NCBI RefSeq assembly: GCF_022662195.1
Contig: NZ_JAKMCS010000003.1
Coordinates: 124,001-188,000, forward strand
Length of the DNA: 64,000 nucleotides
Direction: 5' to 3'
Source: Aestuariivivens insulae
GTDB taxonomy: Bacteria > Bacteroidota > Bacteroidia > Flavobacteriales > Flavobacteriaceae
Below the pieces are notes generated by a model. The model did no database searches and had not been told where the DNA came from. It saw only the letters and a program-made list of their open reading frames with translations. Every line of letters starts with the position of its first letter. Position 1 is the stretch's first letter. Made by a program: the position numbers and the translations under genes. Positions 16,325 through 26,592 of this stretch are shown in pieces.

Positions 16325-18085
16325 GTGAAAAGCAAACTTTTACATACTATAAATTCGCCAGAGGAGTTACGTCTTTTAGACCAAAATGAGTTAGCTCAAT
16401 TGGCTCAGGAACTGCGCCATTTTATCATTAATATTGTTGCTACAAAAGAAGGTCATTTAGGGGCAAGTTTGGGTGTAGTAGAACTAACCATTGCACTTCA
16501 TTATGTGTTTAACACCCCAGACGATTTACTCATTTGGGATGTTGGGCACCAAGCCTACGGGCATAAAATTTTAACTGGAAGACGGGACCAATTCCATACC
16601 AACCGCCAATGGGGAGGAATAAGTGGATTCCCAAAACGCGATGAAAGTGAGTATGATGCCTTTGGTGTTGGGCATTCCTCGACATCCATATCGGCAGCAT
16701 TGGGCATGGCCATAGCCTCTCAATTAAAAGGTGAAGACAAACACCACATTGCTGTAATTGGCGATGCCAGTATCGCTAGCGGTATGGCCTTTGAAGGCTT
16801 AAACCATGCTGGGGTTACAGAGGCCAACCTTCTGGTTATTTTAAACGACAATGCTATTGGCATTGACCCCAGTGTTGGGGCTTTAAAGCAGTATTTAACC
16901 AACGTTAAAAAGGGCACACAAAAACAGGACAATATTTTTGAGGCTTTAAATTTTAATTACTCTGGCCCTATAGATGGTCATGATTTAGAGGCTATAATTT
17001 CAGAACTACAACGCTTAAAAACCGTAAAAGGGCCTAAGTTCCTGCATATAATTACCACCAAGGGTAAAGGCCTAAAACAGGCCGAAAGAGACCAAGTTAA
17101 ATACCATGCCCCTGGAAAGTTCGATGCCATTACAGGGGAACTTATTGCCAAATCCAGCTCTAACCAGCAACCACCTAAATATCAAGATGTTTTTGGCCAT
17201 ACCATCGTTGAACTGGCCCAAAATAATAAGAACATTGTAGGCATAACCCCAGCCATGCCTACGGGAAGTTCTTTAAAGTATATGATGGATAAAATCCCAG
17301 ACCGAGCTTTCGACGTGGGTATTGCCGAACAACATGCTGTGACTTTAGCTGCTGGGATGGCTACACAAGGCCTTATACCATTTTGCAACATCTATTCTAC
17401 ATTTTTGCAACGTGCTTACGACCAAGTTATCCATGATGTGGCCTTACAAAAGCTACCCGTTATATTTTGCCTGGATAGGGCTGGTTTGGTTGGTGAAGAT
17501 GGGGCTACTCACCACGGCGTTTTCGATTTGGCCTATTTAAGGTGCATTCCAAACCTTATTGTATTTGCCCCAAGAAACGAGGTGGAATTACGTAACATGA
17601 TGTATACTGCGCAATTAGGGTTGAACACTCCTATAGCTATTCGGTACCCTAGAGGTAGAGGTGTTACCATTGATTGGATACAGCCTTTTTCTAAAATTGA
17701 AATTGGTAAAGGCGTTACTTTAAAAAAGGGTATTAAGATTGCGGTATTAAGCCTTGGAAGCATCGCTAAAAATGTTACAGAAGCCATTAAAAATATGGAC
17801 ATTTCACATTACGATATGCGCTTTGCGAAACCTTTAGATGAAGTTTTGTTACATCACATTTTCAACACCTATGAAACCATAGTTACTATTGAAGACGGTA
17901 CCATTAAAGGCGGTTTTGGTAGTGCCATTTTAGAATTTGCTTCAGAGCACAACTACACAAACCCTATAAAGCTCTTAGGGGTTCCTGATGAATTTATTGA
18001 GCAAGGTAGTGTTGATGAGTTACAGATTGCTATAGGTTTAGACACTATAAGCATAGCTAATTATCTTAACAGGATGCTTGACTAA
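16325..18085 (+). CDS. dxs: 1-deoxy-D-xylulose-5-phosphate synthase
   Basis: A 586-residue thiamine-diphosphate enzyme that joins pyruvate and glyceraldehyde 3-phosphate in the first step of the non-mevalonate isoprenoid pathway. Visible motifs include GHLGASLGVVELTIALHYVF, DVGHQAYGHKILTGR, the cofactor-binding GDASIASG...NDN, and in the pyrimidine domain DVGIAEQHAVTLAAGMA. The C-terminal transketolase domain contains VTIEDGTIKGGFGSA. Length fits the Bacteroidota form. The start is GTG; the residues after it match where I expect family members to begin. The gene stands alone. Confidence 0.95.
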   Translation: MKSKLLHTINSPEELRLLDQNELAQLAQELRHFIINIVATKEGHLGASLGVVELTIALHYVFNTPDDLLIWDVGHQAYGHKILTGRRDQFHTNRQWGGISGFPKRDESEYDAFGVGHSSTSISAALGMAIASQLKGEDKHHIAVIGDASIASGMAFEGLNHAGVTEANLLVILNDNAIGIDPSVGALKQYLTNVKKGTQKQDNIFEALNFNYSGPIDGHDLEAIISELQRLKTVKGPKFLHIITTKGKGLKQAERDQVKYHAPGKFDAITGELIAKSSSNQQPPKYQDVFGHTIVELAQNNKNIVGITPAMPTGSSLKYMMDKIPDRAFDVGIAEQHAVTLAAGMATQGLIPFCNIYSTFLQRAYDQVIHDVALQKLPVIFCLDRAGLVGEDGATHHGVFDLAYLRCIPNLIVFAPRNEVELRNMMYTAQLGLNTPIAIRYPRGRGVTIDWIQPFSKIEIGKGVTLKKGIKIAVLSLGSIAKNVTEAIKNMDISHYDMRFAKPLDEVLLHHIFNTYETIVTIEDGTIKGGFGSAILEFASEHNYTNPIKLLGVPDEFIEQGSVDELQIAIGLDTISIANYLNRMLD

Positions 18086-18148
18086 ACCGCTAAAATCCTG
18101 TAAACTTAACCGTCTGGCAGACCTATAAGAATTTTAGTCTTTGAAATG

Positions 18149-18196
18149 GTTCTCGATACATACCAACAGTAAACGTCGGCACACTCGAACTGACAT
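18149..18196. repeat. Dispersed repeat, copy 1 (TCTCGATACATACC type)
   Basis: About 48 bases that recur at 50762-50811 in similar form: TTCTCGATACATACC, then a short variable part with CGTCGGCACACTCGAA and TGACA. In the second copy the centre is a clear GACG-TTTACCGTC hairpin; here it is degraded. It lies between dxs and a T9SS gene and contains no gene. Confidence 0.6.
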
Positions 18197-18242
18197 TTTT
18201 GGAACTAGTTTAACCCAAAACACACAACAGGATTGATTACTC

Positions 18243-21200
18243 TTAATTAACAATAATTTTTTTGGTGGCCTTTAAATTCCCCGAAGTCAATTCTACCAAA
18301 TACAATCCACTTGATACTTGAATATCTACTTTATGAATTTGTTCTTTAAAATCTATTTTTGAATGATATACTTGCCTACCATTAATATCAAAAATATATA
18401 CGAATCCTTTTCCTAAACTTCCATCTGAAGCTATATTAAAACTTCCATTAGATACTGTTGGATAAATTTTTATGGCCTTACTCAACGTTGTATCTTCTAT
18501 AGACAATGTACTTGGAGCAGCAGTAAATTGGCCTGTAAACATCCCCCTTCCATAAGTTGAAGCCAACACAGTATTATCTGCAGTTCTTAAATCAAAACTA
18601 GTGACTTTCACATCTTTCATCCCGTTTTGTGCTTGATACCAATTAGGATTCGCATCACTAAAATTAGGAGTGGCCCAAACACCTAAATCGGTACCCAATA
18701 TAACTTCATTGGCATTTAATGGATTTGGCATTATGGCCTTAACGGGCAAATCGGGCAAATCGCCTTCTTTATTTTGCCAAGTTGTACCACCATCTGAAGA
18801 ATAGAACACATTAGTAACACCATAATTATGAAACGAAACATAAATATCATTTTCGGTTGCTCCCAATTCCACACACGAAATGCTTCCATAAAAATCGATT
18901 CCTGTAATTTCTGACCACCCTTGATTGGAGTTGTTTGTTGGGTCTGTAAGCTTGAACAACTTACCATTATCGGTTCCTACGAACAAGACACCAGATGACG
19001 ACGATTTAAAAGCAGACGGCGCACCATTCATTGCTGCATCACTTAAAGTACTTGGCGGTGGCGCAGAACCTACCCCTAATTTATACCTGTTAATTTGGTA
19101 GGTTGTCGTTCCTATTGGAGTACCATTGGTATAAAGGTAATTTGCATCGCTATCTAAAGTTGCAGGATTAATAAAATCCCCAGTAGTTTGGTCGGAATCT
19201 ATAGTATATTGAAAGCTACCGTCGGCATAACTTCTCCTAACGTAGCTATTATAAACATAAGAAGCAATAACAAATTCATTATCCCTATCGACAAACACAT
19301 AAGCTCCATCACCTCCATTAATAATATTAAATCCATTCAACCCACCAACACCATTCTCTTCATACAACGTGCCATTATCTTGCGACCCACCAAGAATTTT
19401 TACATTTCCTACTTCTTGTCCAATACCTCCTTTATAAAACTGTACGGTATTATAACTATTATTTCTAGCTTCAATTACGGCAGGCGATGAAGATAAGGTC
19501 GAGGCATAATACACCCCTCCATCATTTCCTAATACTGCCTTATCATTATCTGTTGGATGAAATACCAAAGCATGCTGATCGGCATGCACCAGTGGCTGAT
19601 TAAGGGTTGCTAAATCATTATTATTGGACCACTTCGAAATTTGGCCCCATGTTGCTCCAGAATCTGAAGACCTAAATAAATCTATACCTCCAACATATAA
19701 AACAGCATCGTTAGAAGGGTCTACCTCAAGCATTAAATCATAGAAGGCTTGACCCCGTGTAAAGTCATTAGCTTCAATATCTGTATCTGCATCATCGGGC
19801 AACGTTAAATTGGTTTCATTTGCAAAAGCGTCTGTTGTTTTGGACATGTATAAAAATGGTGCTATAAGACTTCCATCATTTACATCAACAGTATTTACTT
19901 CCGCTAGCACATAAATGGTATTGGCATTACTTGATGAAACTGCTATTTGGGTACGGGAACCATTGGTTATCGTTTTTTTCAAAGTAAAGCTAGTGCCATT
20001 GCTTGATGATAAAATAGCCCCACCACCTGCACCATACAAATTATCTTTAGTAGCCACCCAAACAGAATTATCTGCACTAATTTCAATGTCATTAGGCTCA
20101 TAGCCCCCAGAAACAGCAGGTAAATTTATTTTAGCCCAACTCGCACCATCATTACTGGATCTATAAAGCCCAAAATCTTCTACCCCAAATAAAGAAGCTG
20201 GATTAGCATCTGGATAAAACGCAGCCCCAGCAGCTACATATAATTCACTAGTACCACCATTGTCTCTTATTTTAATATCATTTATATGATGAATCCCCGG
20301 TGTTACAAAACTTGCCTGAACTGGTGATGCAACCGATTGAAGGGTTACATTAACCCCACCGCCCAAAAGACTAATCAAATCCTGTCCTTCATCCCTGGAA
20401 ATCATAACAGATGGAATAGTAATTGTGGCATCTTCACCTCCAAGTATAATGGGAGCACCCGCAACATTGTTAACAACAACTACAGCAATAGCTCCAGCAT
20501 CTTGTGCCTGCTTTACTTTAACCGTAAAATTACAGCTTCCCCGTTCTACAACTGCTACTTTCCCACTTATAGAGGCTCCATTTACCAATGCGTTACACCC
20601 TAATGTTGGATCTGCCGTACCATCATCTACCAAAGCAAGATCTCCAGTAACTATTGTTAACGCAGGTCCAAAAACAGCTGTAGTAACCACAAATTCATTG
20701 GGGGACATTGCAGGCGAATTAACTGTAAGCTTAGCACTGGTTTCAAAAGTAGTTTCACCCGTAACACCCCCAAATACTCTTGCCCAATTGACTCCACCAT
20801 CAGTAGATTTCCAAACACCATTACCGTTAACATCTCCCTGAACATAAGATTCTCCTGTGCCAATATAAAAAGTCATGGTGTCATTAGGATCGTAAGTCAT
20901 ACAGGAAACGGCCAAATTTTGCGGAATATCAACTTCTGTCCAAGACGAGTTAGCATCGGTGATATCATCATTAACCCATAAACCACCGCTTACACCTCCT
21001 GCAAATACCCGAGTATGATTTGTATCATTAGGATCGAACATAACGGCCCGGGTTCTACCGCCTACATTATTAGGCCCTCTTTCTGTCCAATCATTATTTT
21101 TTTCCCCTGGTAATTTGCTCGCAATAGACTTGGAATTACTACTTCTTAATTCATCTTGAAGTTTGAATAATTTTTCCGGTTCTGGCTTGCCCGTGGCGGG

Positions 21201-21437
21201 ATTCATAGTTAACTCCCATTCTCGTTCAAAATATTTATTTGGAGGAATACCTTTAGCTTTACGCTCTTCCTTTGAAAGTTTAAGCGTTTCTTTAAATGGA
21301 CTGTTCTTTAAGAAATGCTCATGCTGCTTTCTTAATGCTACCATTTTATGAACCTGTTCTTGGGAACGATTTACAAAAAAGGTTATTGAAACAATCACGA
21401 TGATAATTGCCGAAAGAAAAATTAGAATTTTTTTCAT
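18243..21437 (-). CDS. Secreted BNR/VPS10-repeat protein with PA domain and T9SS tail
   Basis: A 1064-residue exported protein with a signal anchor (residues 4-22). The body has many sortilin/BNR-type repeats of the form SxDGGxxW (for example STDGGVNWARV and SSDGGTTWQNK), as found in beta-propellers. A protease-associated (PA) domain is inserted at about residues 240-370 (GKVAVVERGSCNFTVKVKQA). The last 85 residues form a type A T9SS sorting domain (IYPTVSNGSFNI ... GLYLVELTSGN ... KKIIVN), so it should be secreted and attached at the cell surface. No catalytic residues are evident; adhesion or binding of extracellular polymers is plausible. It resembles the protein at 47195-50656, which lacks the PA domain. 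Confidence 0.85.
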   Translation of the reverse strand: MKKILIFLSAIIIVIVSITFFVNRSQEQVHKMVALRKQHEHFLKNSPFKETLKLSKEERKAKGIPPNKYFEREWELTMNPATGKPEPEKLFKLQDELRSSNSKSIASKLPGEKNNDWTERGPNNVGGRTRAVMFDPNDTNHTRVFAGGVSGGLWVNDDITDANSSWTEVDIPQNLAVSCMTYDPNDTMTFYIGTGESYVQGDVNGNGVWKSTDGGVNWARVFGGVTGETTFETSAKLTVNSPAMSPNEFVVTTAVFGPALTIVTGDLALVDDGTADPTLGCNALVNGASISGKVAVVERGSCNFTVKVKQAQDAGAIAVVVVNNVAGAPIILGGEDATITIPSVMISRDEGQDLISLLGGGVNVTLQSVASPVQASFVTPGIHHINDIKIRDNGGTSELYVAAGAAFYPDANPASLFGVEDFGLYRSSNDGASWAKINLPAVSGGYEPNDIEISADNSVWVATKDNLYGAGGGAILSSSNGTSFTLKKTITNGSRTQIAVSSSNANTIYVLAEVNTVDVNDGSLIAPFLYMSKTTDAFANETNLTLPDDADTDIEANDFTRGQAFYDLMLEVDPSNDAVLYVGGIDLFRSSDSGATWGQISKWSNNNDLATLNQPLVHADQHALVFHPTDNDKAVLGNDGGVYYASTLSSSPAVIEARNNSYNTVQFYKGGIGQEVGNVKILGGSQDNGTLYEENGVGGLNGFNIINGGDGAYVFVDRDNEFVIASYVYNSYVRRSYADGSFQYTIDSDQTTGDFINPATLDSDANYLYTNGTPIGTTTYQINRYKLGVGSAPPPSTLSDAAMNGAPSAFKSSSSGVLFVGTDNGKLFKLTDPTNNSNQGWSEITGIDFYGSISCVELGATENDIYVSFHNYGVTNVFYSSDGGTTWQNKEGDLPDLPVKAIMPNPLNANEVILGTDLGVWATPNFSDANPNWYQAQNGMKDVKVTSFDLRTADNTVLASTYGRGMFTGQFTAAPSTLSIEDTTLSKAIKIYPTVSNGSFNIASDGSLGKGFVYIFDINGRQVYHSKIDFKEQIHKVDIQVSSGLYLVELTSGNLKATKKIIVN

Positions 21438-21612
21438 CTATTTAAAATTTCATTGTTCTTTATAGAAGATACTACACTTCGTCCATATTCAGTAATCATA
21501 ACCATACTCAATACGGCATGTGACATGTATGTCAACAATCATTTTATTCAGATAGTTCTGGGGAGGTATTAACTTAACTATTATAACTTATTTAATAGGA
21601 TTTAAAGACCTA

Positions 21613-22959
21613 TCAATGCTTTAAATCAATCCCTTTTATTTTATTAAACAACAAGATAGCAAATCTATCAGACATATTCGAAACAAAACTACAAACGGAC
21701 AATAATCTGGCATATAACGACCCTTTAATATCTTTAAAGTTTTCTGGTAAAAGGTGCAAGATTAGTTTGTCGTAATTGGAAGCCTTATTATCATGTGTGT
21801 TGTTTACCGCCGTAATAAACACCTCCAATAAATCGGATAAAACCCTATATCCAGCTATTTCCTTTTCAACAACTTCTTTGCTTTGGTATACATTTTCAAT
21901 GCTAACCTTTATAATATCCTTTATTTGAGCGTCGTAGCTACTCTTATCAAGTAACGCACAATCAAAGGTTCCGTTTAAAATAGCATCCTCATACTTCATA
22001 AATATGTCTACAGCTTCATTAATAAGGGTTCCTATGGCCAAAGCTCGTAAATAGCCTATACGGTCTTTTTTAGTTGAAAGCGCATAATAATTTTCAGGTC
22101 TTATGGTATTCCTAATTATTTTCGATAGATATTCCAACGCAAATTCCTCTTGGATCAACCCTAAATTGATCCCGTCTTCGAAATCTATAATGGTGTAACA
22201 AATGTCATCAGCAGCTTCAACCAAATAGGCTAATGGGTGACGGGAAAAACTAATATCGGTTTGGCTTCTTTTTAATAGCCCTAATTCATTAATAACATCA
22301 ATAAAAACGTCTTTTTCACTTTGAAAAAATCCATACTTTTTATCAGCAATATGGTTGGTTGGTTTTTTAGGCAACGACTCCTTAGGATATTTCATAAAAG
22401 CACCCAAAGTGGCGTAGCTTAAACGCAAACCGCCTTGACGCCCCGCCCTGCTTTCGGTTAGAATTTTAAATCCGTTAGCATTACCTTCAAAGTCACATAA
22501 ATCTTGATATTCTTTAGGCGTTAACTCATTTTTAAACGACTGTCCTAAGCCATTTTTAAAAAATTCACCTATTGCTTTTTCGCCTGAATGCCCAAATGGC
22601 GGATTACCTATATCGTGTGCTAAAGCAGCTGCTGCAACGATAGCTCCAAAATCATTGGCCTGATAGCCATGGATGCTTTGCAAATGGGGATGTTTTTCCA
22701 ATAGCCTTTGGCCTACCAAACGCCCCAAAGATCGCCCCACAACACTCACTTCCAAACTGTGCGTTAAACGAGTATGCACAAAATCGGTATTAGACAATGG
22801 AATAACCTGGGTTTTATCTTGTAGGCTTCTAAATTCCGATGAAAAAATAATACGGTCGTAATCCACTTCAAAGCCCAATCGGGTTTCATCTTGCTCTTTT
22901 CGAATACGTTTATTGGTGTCTCCAAAACGTTTTAAGGATAATAATTGCTCCCAGTTCAT
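21613..22959 (-). CDS. dgt: Deoxyguanosinetriphosphate triphosphohydrolase (dGTPase)
   Basis: A 448-residue HD-domain enzyme that splits dGTP, or dNTPs more generally, into the nucleoside and triphosphate, controlling dNTP pools. Motifs include FRSLQDKTQVIPL, THSLEVS (metal-binding His67), HDIGNPPFGHSGEKAI (His115-Asp116) and PLAYLVEAADDICY with a further metal ligand. Length fits the dGTPase subfamily. A -7-like element reading TATCTTGT on the minus strand lies at 22979-22986. It is not co-directional with its neighbours. Confidence 0.92.
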   Translation of the reverse strand: MNWEQLLSLKRFGDTNKRIRKEQDETRLGFEVDYDRIIFSSEFRSLQDKTQVIPLSNTDFVHTRLTHSLEVSVVGRSLGRLVGQRLLEKHPHLQSIHGYQANDFGAIVAAAALAHDIGNPPFGHSGEKAIGEFFKNGLGQSFKNELTPKEYQDLCDFEGNANGFKILTESRAGRQGGLRLSYATLGAFMKYPKESLPKKPTNHIADKKYGFFQSEKDVFIDVINELGLLKRSQTDISFSRHPLAYLVEAADDICYTIIDFEDGINLGLIQEEFALEYLSKIIRNTIRPENYYALSTKKDRIGYLRALAIGTLINEAVDIFMKYEDAILNGTFDCALLDKSSYDAQIKDIIKVSIENVYQSKEVVEKEIAGYRVLSDLLEVFITAVNNTHDNKASNYDKLILHLLPENFKDIKGSLYARLLSVCSFVSNMSDRFAILLFNKIKGIDLKH

Positions 22960-23020
22960 TGTATCAATTTAAGTGGCGACAAGATAGTTAAATTCAACCT
23001 AAGCTTAAAGGCTAAATTTG

Positions 23021-23098
23021 TTAACATTAAGGTAACATTTTAATGACACCGATTTAAAAATCGCTTAACACACGCATCATAATAATGCCCTTTATTTG
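23021..23098 (+). promoter_or_regulatory. Six-unit Pho-box-like array and -7 element
   Basis: Six 7-mers start exactly 11 bases apart: TTAACAT (23021), GTAACAT (23032), ATGACAC (23043), TTAAAAA (23054), TTAACAC (23065) and ATCATAA (23076). Eight bases later comes TTTATTTG (23091-23098), a degenerate -7 element. Seven-base direct repeats at 11-bp spacing with a nearby core promoter are the layout of PhoB-binding Pho boxes. The transcript would start near 23105, 15 bases before the ATG at 23120. The same geometry recurs at four other promoters in the next 7 kb. Confidence 0.7.
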
Positions 23099-23119
23099 CA
23101 AGTGATAAGTTTAAATCAA

Positions 23120-23515
23120 ATGAAGAACCTTTTATTAATCGCCGTATGTTTTGTTTCAGCCATAACTTTTGCCCAAAACAAGGGAACTATAAGTGGTACT
23201 TTAATGGACGACGACGCCATTAACGAGCCTTTGGTTTTTGCGAAAGTTAAGGTAAAAGAAACTGGAGCTGAGGTCTTATCGGACGACAAAGGTTTTTTTA
23301 AACTTGAAAACTTAAGTGAAGGAACCTACACTTTGGTTTGCAGCTTTGTAGGTTACGACAGCAAAGCGATTAAGGCCAACATAGTTAATGGTAAAACAAG
23401 CAACGTTAGATTATCTTTATCTGCAAGCACTATTTCCCTTGACGATTTAGCTCTTACATTGGCTAGTGCTGATAACGACACAAGCACTTCAAACACATCT
23501 TCGGTTACGCAGTAA
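23120..23515 (+). CDS. Secreted carboxypeptidase-like regulatory domain protein
   Basis: Starting at the ATG at 23120 the protein has a clean signal peptide (MKNLLLIAVCFVSAITFAQ); a longer frame from a TTG at 23096 would spoil it. The mature part is one carboxypeptidase regulatory-like domain (GTISGTLMDDDAINEPL ... GFFKLENLSEGTYTLVCSFV) and a short Ser/Thr-rich tail. This is the same domain that opens the TonB-dependent receptor encoded downstream, and the two share much sequence, but here no plug or barrel follows. It may be an accessory of that receptor. Its promoter carries a Pho-box-like array. Confidence 0.8.
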   Translation: MKNLLLIAVCFVSAITFAQNKGTISGTLMDDDAINEPLVFAKVKVKETGAEVLSDDKGFFKLENLSEGTYTLVCSFVGYDSKAIKANIVNGKTSNVRLSLSASTISLDDLALTLASADNDTSTSNTSSVTQ

Positions 23516-23710
23516 AATAAATCCTCCTCTTATTTATTAACCAGTATCTTTTTCATTTTTTCAGTAAAGGTTGCTAGCCTAAACTCTGTTCGCCCCTAAG
23601 TTCTCTTTTCCTTTTACACATTGAACTTTCCTTTATAAAATCTTAAATTCCAAAAGCAAAAATCCAATGTTAACTAATTGTAATCTATGCGTACTAGATC
23701 TGTTAACACG

Positions 23711-23788
23711 ATAACATTGAGCTAACACTTTTATTACGGTTCTTTAATCTCCAGGTAACACTAGGTTTACACAACGGCAGTTTCTTTG
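23711..23788 (+). promoter_or_regulatory. Six-unit Pho-box-like array and -7 element before the receptor gene
   Basis: Units at 11-base steps: ATAACAT (23711), CTAACAC (23722), ATTACGG (23733), TTAATCT (23744), GTAACAC (23755) and TTTACAC (23766). After eight bases comes TTTCTTTG (23781-23788). Total span and spacing are identical, base for base, to the array at 23021-23098, although most units differ in sequence. The first two and last two are the best matches. Start of transcription is expected near 23795, just before the receptor ATG at 23812. The rest of the 23516-23710 gap shows nothing I can support. Confidence 0.7.
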
Positions 23789-23811
23789 CGCCATAATTGA
23801 CATAAAAACTA

Positions 23812-26592
23812 ATGAGACATTTTATACTACTATTGGCGCTTTTAATAGCTTCGTTTTCAAGCGCTCAAAACACCGGAACCATCGCCGGAAAATTAACAGA
23901 CAAAGAATTTAACAACGAACCTTTAGCCTTTGCTAACGTTTTAATTAAAGGCACAACCAAAGGCACAACCTCAGATTTTGACGGTCTTTATGGTTTCGAA
24001 AATTTAGAACCAGGTAGCTATACCTTAGTATATAGCTTTGTAGGTTACGAAACCCGAGAAATAAACGTTGCTGTTGTTGCTGGAAAAGTATCGGAAGTTA
24101 ACGTAACTATGGCTGCCAGCGCCGCTTCTTTAGATGAAGTGGTGATAACCACCACTACCAAAAGAGAAAGTGAAACGGCCTTGCTATTGGAACAAAAGAA
24201 GGCGGTTGGTTTTAAAACAGCAATCGGTTCAGACGAGCTTTCAAGAAAAGGTGTTGGAGATGTTGCTACTGCAGTTACTAAAGTAACAGGTATTTCTAAA
24301 CAAGAAGGGTCTGGCAATATATTTGTACGTGGCTTAGGAGACCGTTATAATATTACAACTTTAAACGGATTGCCTCTCCCTTCAAACAATCCTTCCAATA
24401 AAAATATTGATTTAGATATTTTCTCAACAGACATTGTTGGGTCCATTGACATAGACAAGACCTATGACACTAAAAACTATGGTGATTTTGCAGGAGCAAA
24501 CATCAATATAGCCTCAAAAAACTATACTGGTAAAGGTATGGCAGAAATACAATTGGAATCTGGCGTTAGCACAAATGCTATTTCCCAAAAAGATTTTTAT
24601 TTAAACGATGGCCCTAATCAAACAGGTTTTTACTCAAAAACATATCCTGCTTTTCCTTTAAACAACTATAACTTTACAACAAGCTGGGACAGGGAAAAAG
24701 TTGGGACTCCAATAAATTCTGGGGCATCCTTAAAGTTGGGCGACTCTTACGTGATTAACGATGACACTAAAATTAATTTCTTTGGTGTTGCATCCTTTAA
24801 CAATGACTACGACTATAAAGAAGGAATCTCAAGAGGAAGTGTAAATGTCTCTGGTGTACCAAGAAAAGATTACACTTTTTCTAGTTACTCTTATAATACC
24901 AACACAACCTTAATGGGTAATGCAGGTATAAAATTCAAGGATCATAAGTTAAAATACAACGGATTATATGTAAATACTTCCAGCCAAGATCAAGATGAAT
25001 ATTTTGGTACGGTTGATGCCTTTGATTATGCTCCTGAAGGTGGCGCCTTTTTACAAAGACAAACTTTTGAAAGAACCCAACTTGTTGTACATCAAATTTT
25101 AGGTGACCATGAAATTGGTGAAAGTTTTGAAATTAATTGGGGAGCTTCTTACAACTTTGTTAAGAATAACATTCCTAACAGAAGACAAAATATCTTAACC
25201 CCTAATAATTGGGATGATCCAGAAGGCCCAAAGTCGTTTTTACAGACCAATAACGCGTCAGATAACCATAGATTCTATCAGGATTTAGAAGAAGAAGAAA
25301 TTGCTGCTAATTTTTCGGCTTCATATCATTTCAATAAAGATGAAGAAGACTCCTATAAAGGCAAAATAACTGTTGGTTATAGTGGAAGGTTTAAAAATGT
25401 AGATTTCGATGCTACCCAATTCAATTTCAGAATTAACAGAAAAGTATCTCAACCCTTAATATCTGATATCTATAACTTAGACAGCTATTTTAACCAAAAC
25501 AACCTAAATGCTGGTTTATTTAGTATTGAAACCTTTAGGGGGAACGCTTCTATTACCAATGCACTAGACCCTCAAACTTTTGATGGCCCTCAAGATATCC
25601 ATGCAGCCTTTCTTTCTTTAGAATATGCCTTAACTCCTAAACTTACAATGTTGGTAGGTGTAAGAGGAGAAAAAATAAGTCAGACGATAAATTGGAATAC
25701 TTCCCTATCGGCTGGATCAAGCGTGCTTGACGAAACCGAAATTTTACCGTCCTTGTCATTAAAATACCAATTGAACGACAAACAAAACTTAAAACTTGCT
25801 GCTAGTAAGACATACACTTTGCCTCAATATATTGAAAGAGCCTTTTTTCAATTTGTAGGTGCTACTCAATCATTTATAGGTAACCCTAGCTTATACGCTT
25901 CTACCGATTACAATGCCGATTTAAAATGGGAAATTTTTCCTAAAAACGGAGAGTTGATATCTATTGGAGCCTTTGGTAAATACATTCAAGACCCCATAAA
26001 CGAATCCATTATAAATTCAGCTTCAAATGATATTAGCTATGTGAATTCCGGTGATTGGGCCTTAGCCATTGGAGGAGAATTTGAAGCAAGAAAAAATATC
26101 TTTGAGAGTGATGACGAATTAAAAAACGACTTTTCTGTGGGCGTTAATGCTTCTTACATGTATACAAATCAGGAACTGGATAAAGACAAAGTTATCGAGG
26201 AAACCACAGCAGCAGGCTCCCCTATTAGTGTTGATTTTACAAACAAAGAAGATAAACTCTCTGGTGCCTCCGATTTATTATTAAATGCCGACCTTACCTA
26301 TACTAAAGAATATAAAAACGATAAAAGTATACAAACCACTATAGCTTACAACTATTTTTCAGACAGGGTATTTGCTTTAGGCACTGAAGGCAAAGGTGAT
26401 TTGATAGATAAAGGTATTGGTACTTTAGACTTTGTTTTTAAAAGCAAACTAAACAAAAACTTGGGTGTTAACCTATCAGCTAAAAACTTATTAAACCCCA
26501 CAATAGAAAGACATCAGGAAGTTCAAAATGTATTGGTTTCTTCCTATAAAAGAGGTGTAAATTTAAAACTATCCCTTATTTACAGCTTTTAA
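23812..26592 (+). CDS. TonB-dependent outer membrane receptor
   Basis: A 926-residue receptor: signal peptide (about 1-18), carboxypeptidase-like domain (20-110; GTIAGKLTDKEFNNEPLAFA), then a plug domain (about 120-235; FVRGLGDRYNITTLNGLPLP) and a 22-strand-type barrel to the C-terminus, ending in an aromatic strand (KLSLIYSF). These receptors import large or scarce nutrients using TonB energy. No SusD-like gene accompanies it. The neighbours are a homologous small secreted protein, a duplicated beta-helix lipoprotein and phosphate transporters, and the promoter has Pho-type repeats. Uptake of a phosphorus-containing compound is the reasonable guess; the substrate is unknown. Confidence 0.9.
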   Translation: MRHFILLLALLIASFSSAQNTGTIAGKLTDKEFNNEPLAFANVLIKGTTKGTTSDFDGLYGFENLEPGSYTLVYSFVGYETREINVAVVAGKVSEVNVTMAASAASLDEVVITTTTKRESETALLLEQKKAVGFKTAIGSDELSRKGVGDVATAVTKVTGISKQEGSGNIFVRGLGDRYNITTLNGLPLPSNNPSNKNIDLDIFSTDIVGSIDIDKTYDTKNYGDFAGANINIASKNYTGKGMAEIQLESGVSTNAISQKDFYLNDGPNQTGFYSKTYPAFPLNNYNFTTSWDREKVGTPINSGASLKLGDSYVINDDTKINFFGVASFNNDYDYKEGISRGSVNVSGVPRKDYTFSSYSYNTNTTLMGNAGIKFKDHKLKYNGLYVNTSSQDQDEYFGTVDAFDYAPEGGAFLQRQTFERTQLVVHQILGDHEIGESFEINWGASYNFVKNNIPNRRQNILTPNNWDDPEGPKSFLQTNNASDNHRFYQDLEEEEIAANFSASYHFNKDEEDSYKGKITVGYSGRFKNVDFDATQFNFRINRKVSQPLISDIYNLDSYFNQNNLNAGLFSIETFRGNASITNALDPQTFDGPQDIHAAFLSLEYALTPKLTMLVGVRGEKISQTINWNTSLSAGSSVLDETEILPSLSLKYQLNDKQNLKLAASKTYTLPQYIERAFFQFVGATQSFIGNPSLYASTDYNADLKWEIFPKNGELISIGAFGKYIQDPINESIINSASNDISYVNSGDWALAIGGEFEARKNIFESDDELKNDFSVGVNASYMYTNQELDKDKVIEETTAAGSPISVDFTNKEDKLSGASDLLLNADLTYTKEYKNDKSIQTTIAYNYFSDRVFALGTEGKGDLIDKGIGTLDFVFKSKLNKNLGVNLSAKNLLNPTIERHQEVQNVLVSSYKRGVNLKLSLIYSF

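Noticed and set aside
20425-20841. 138-residue plus-strand frame inside the T9SS gene
   Set aside because: Antisense to the PA domain of a long, well-supported gene; low-complexity composition.
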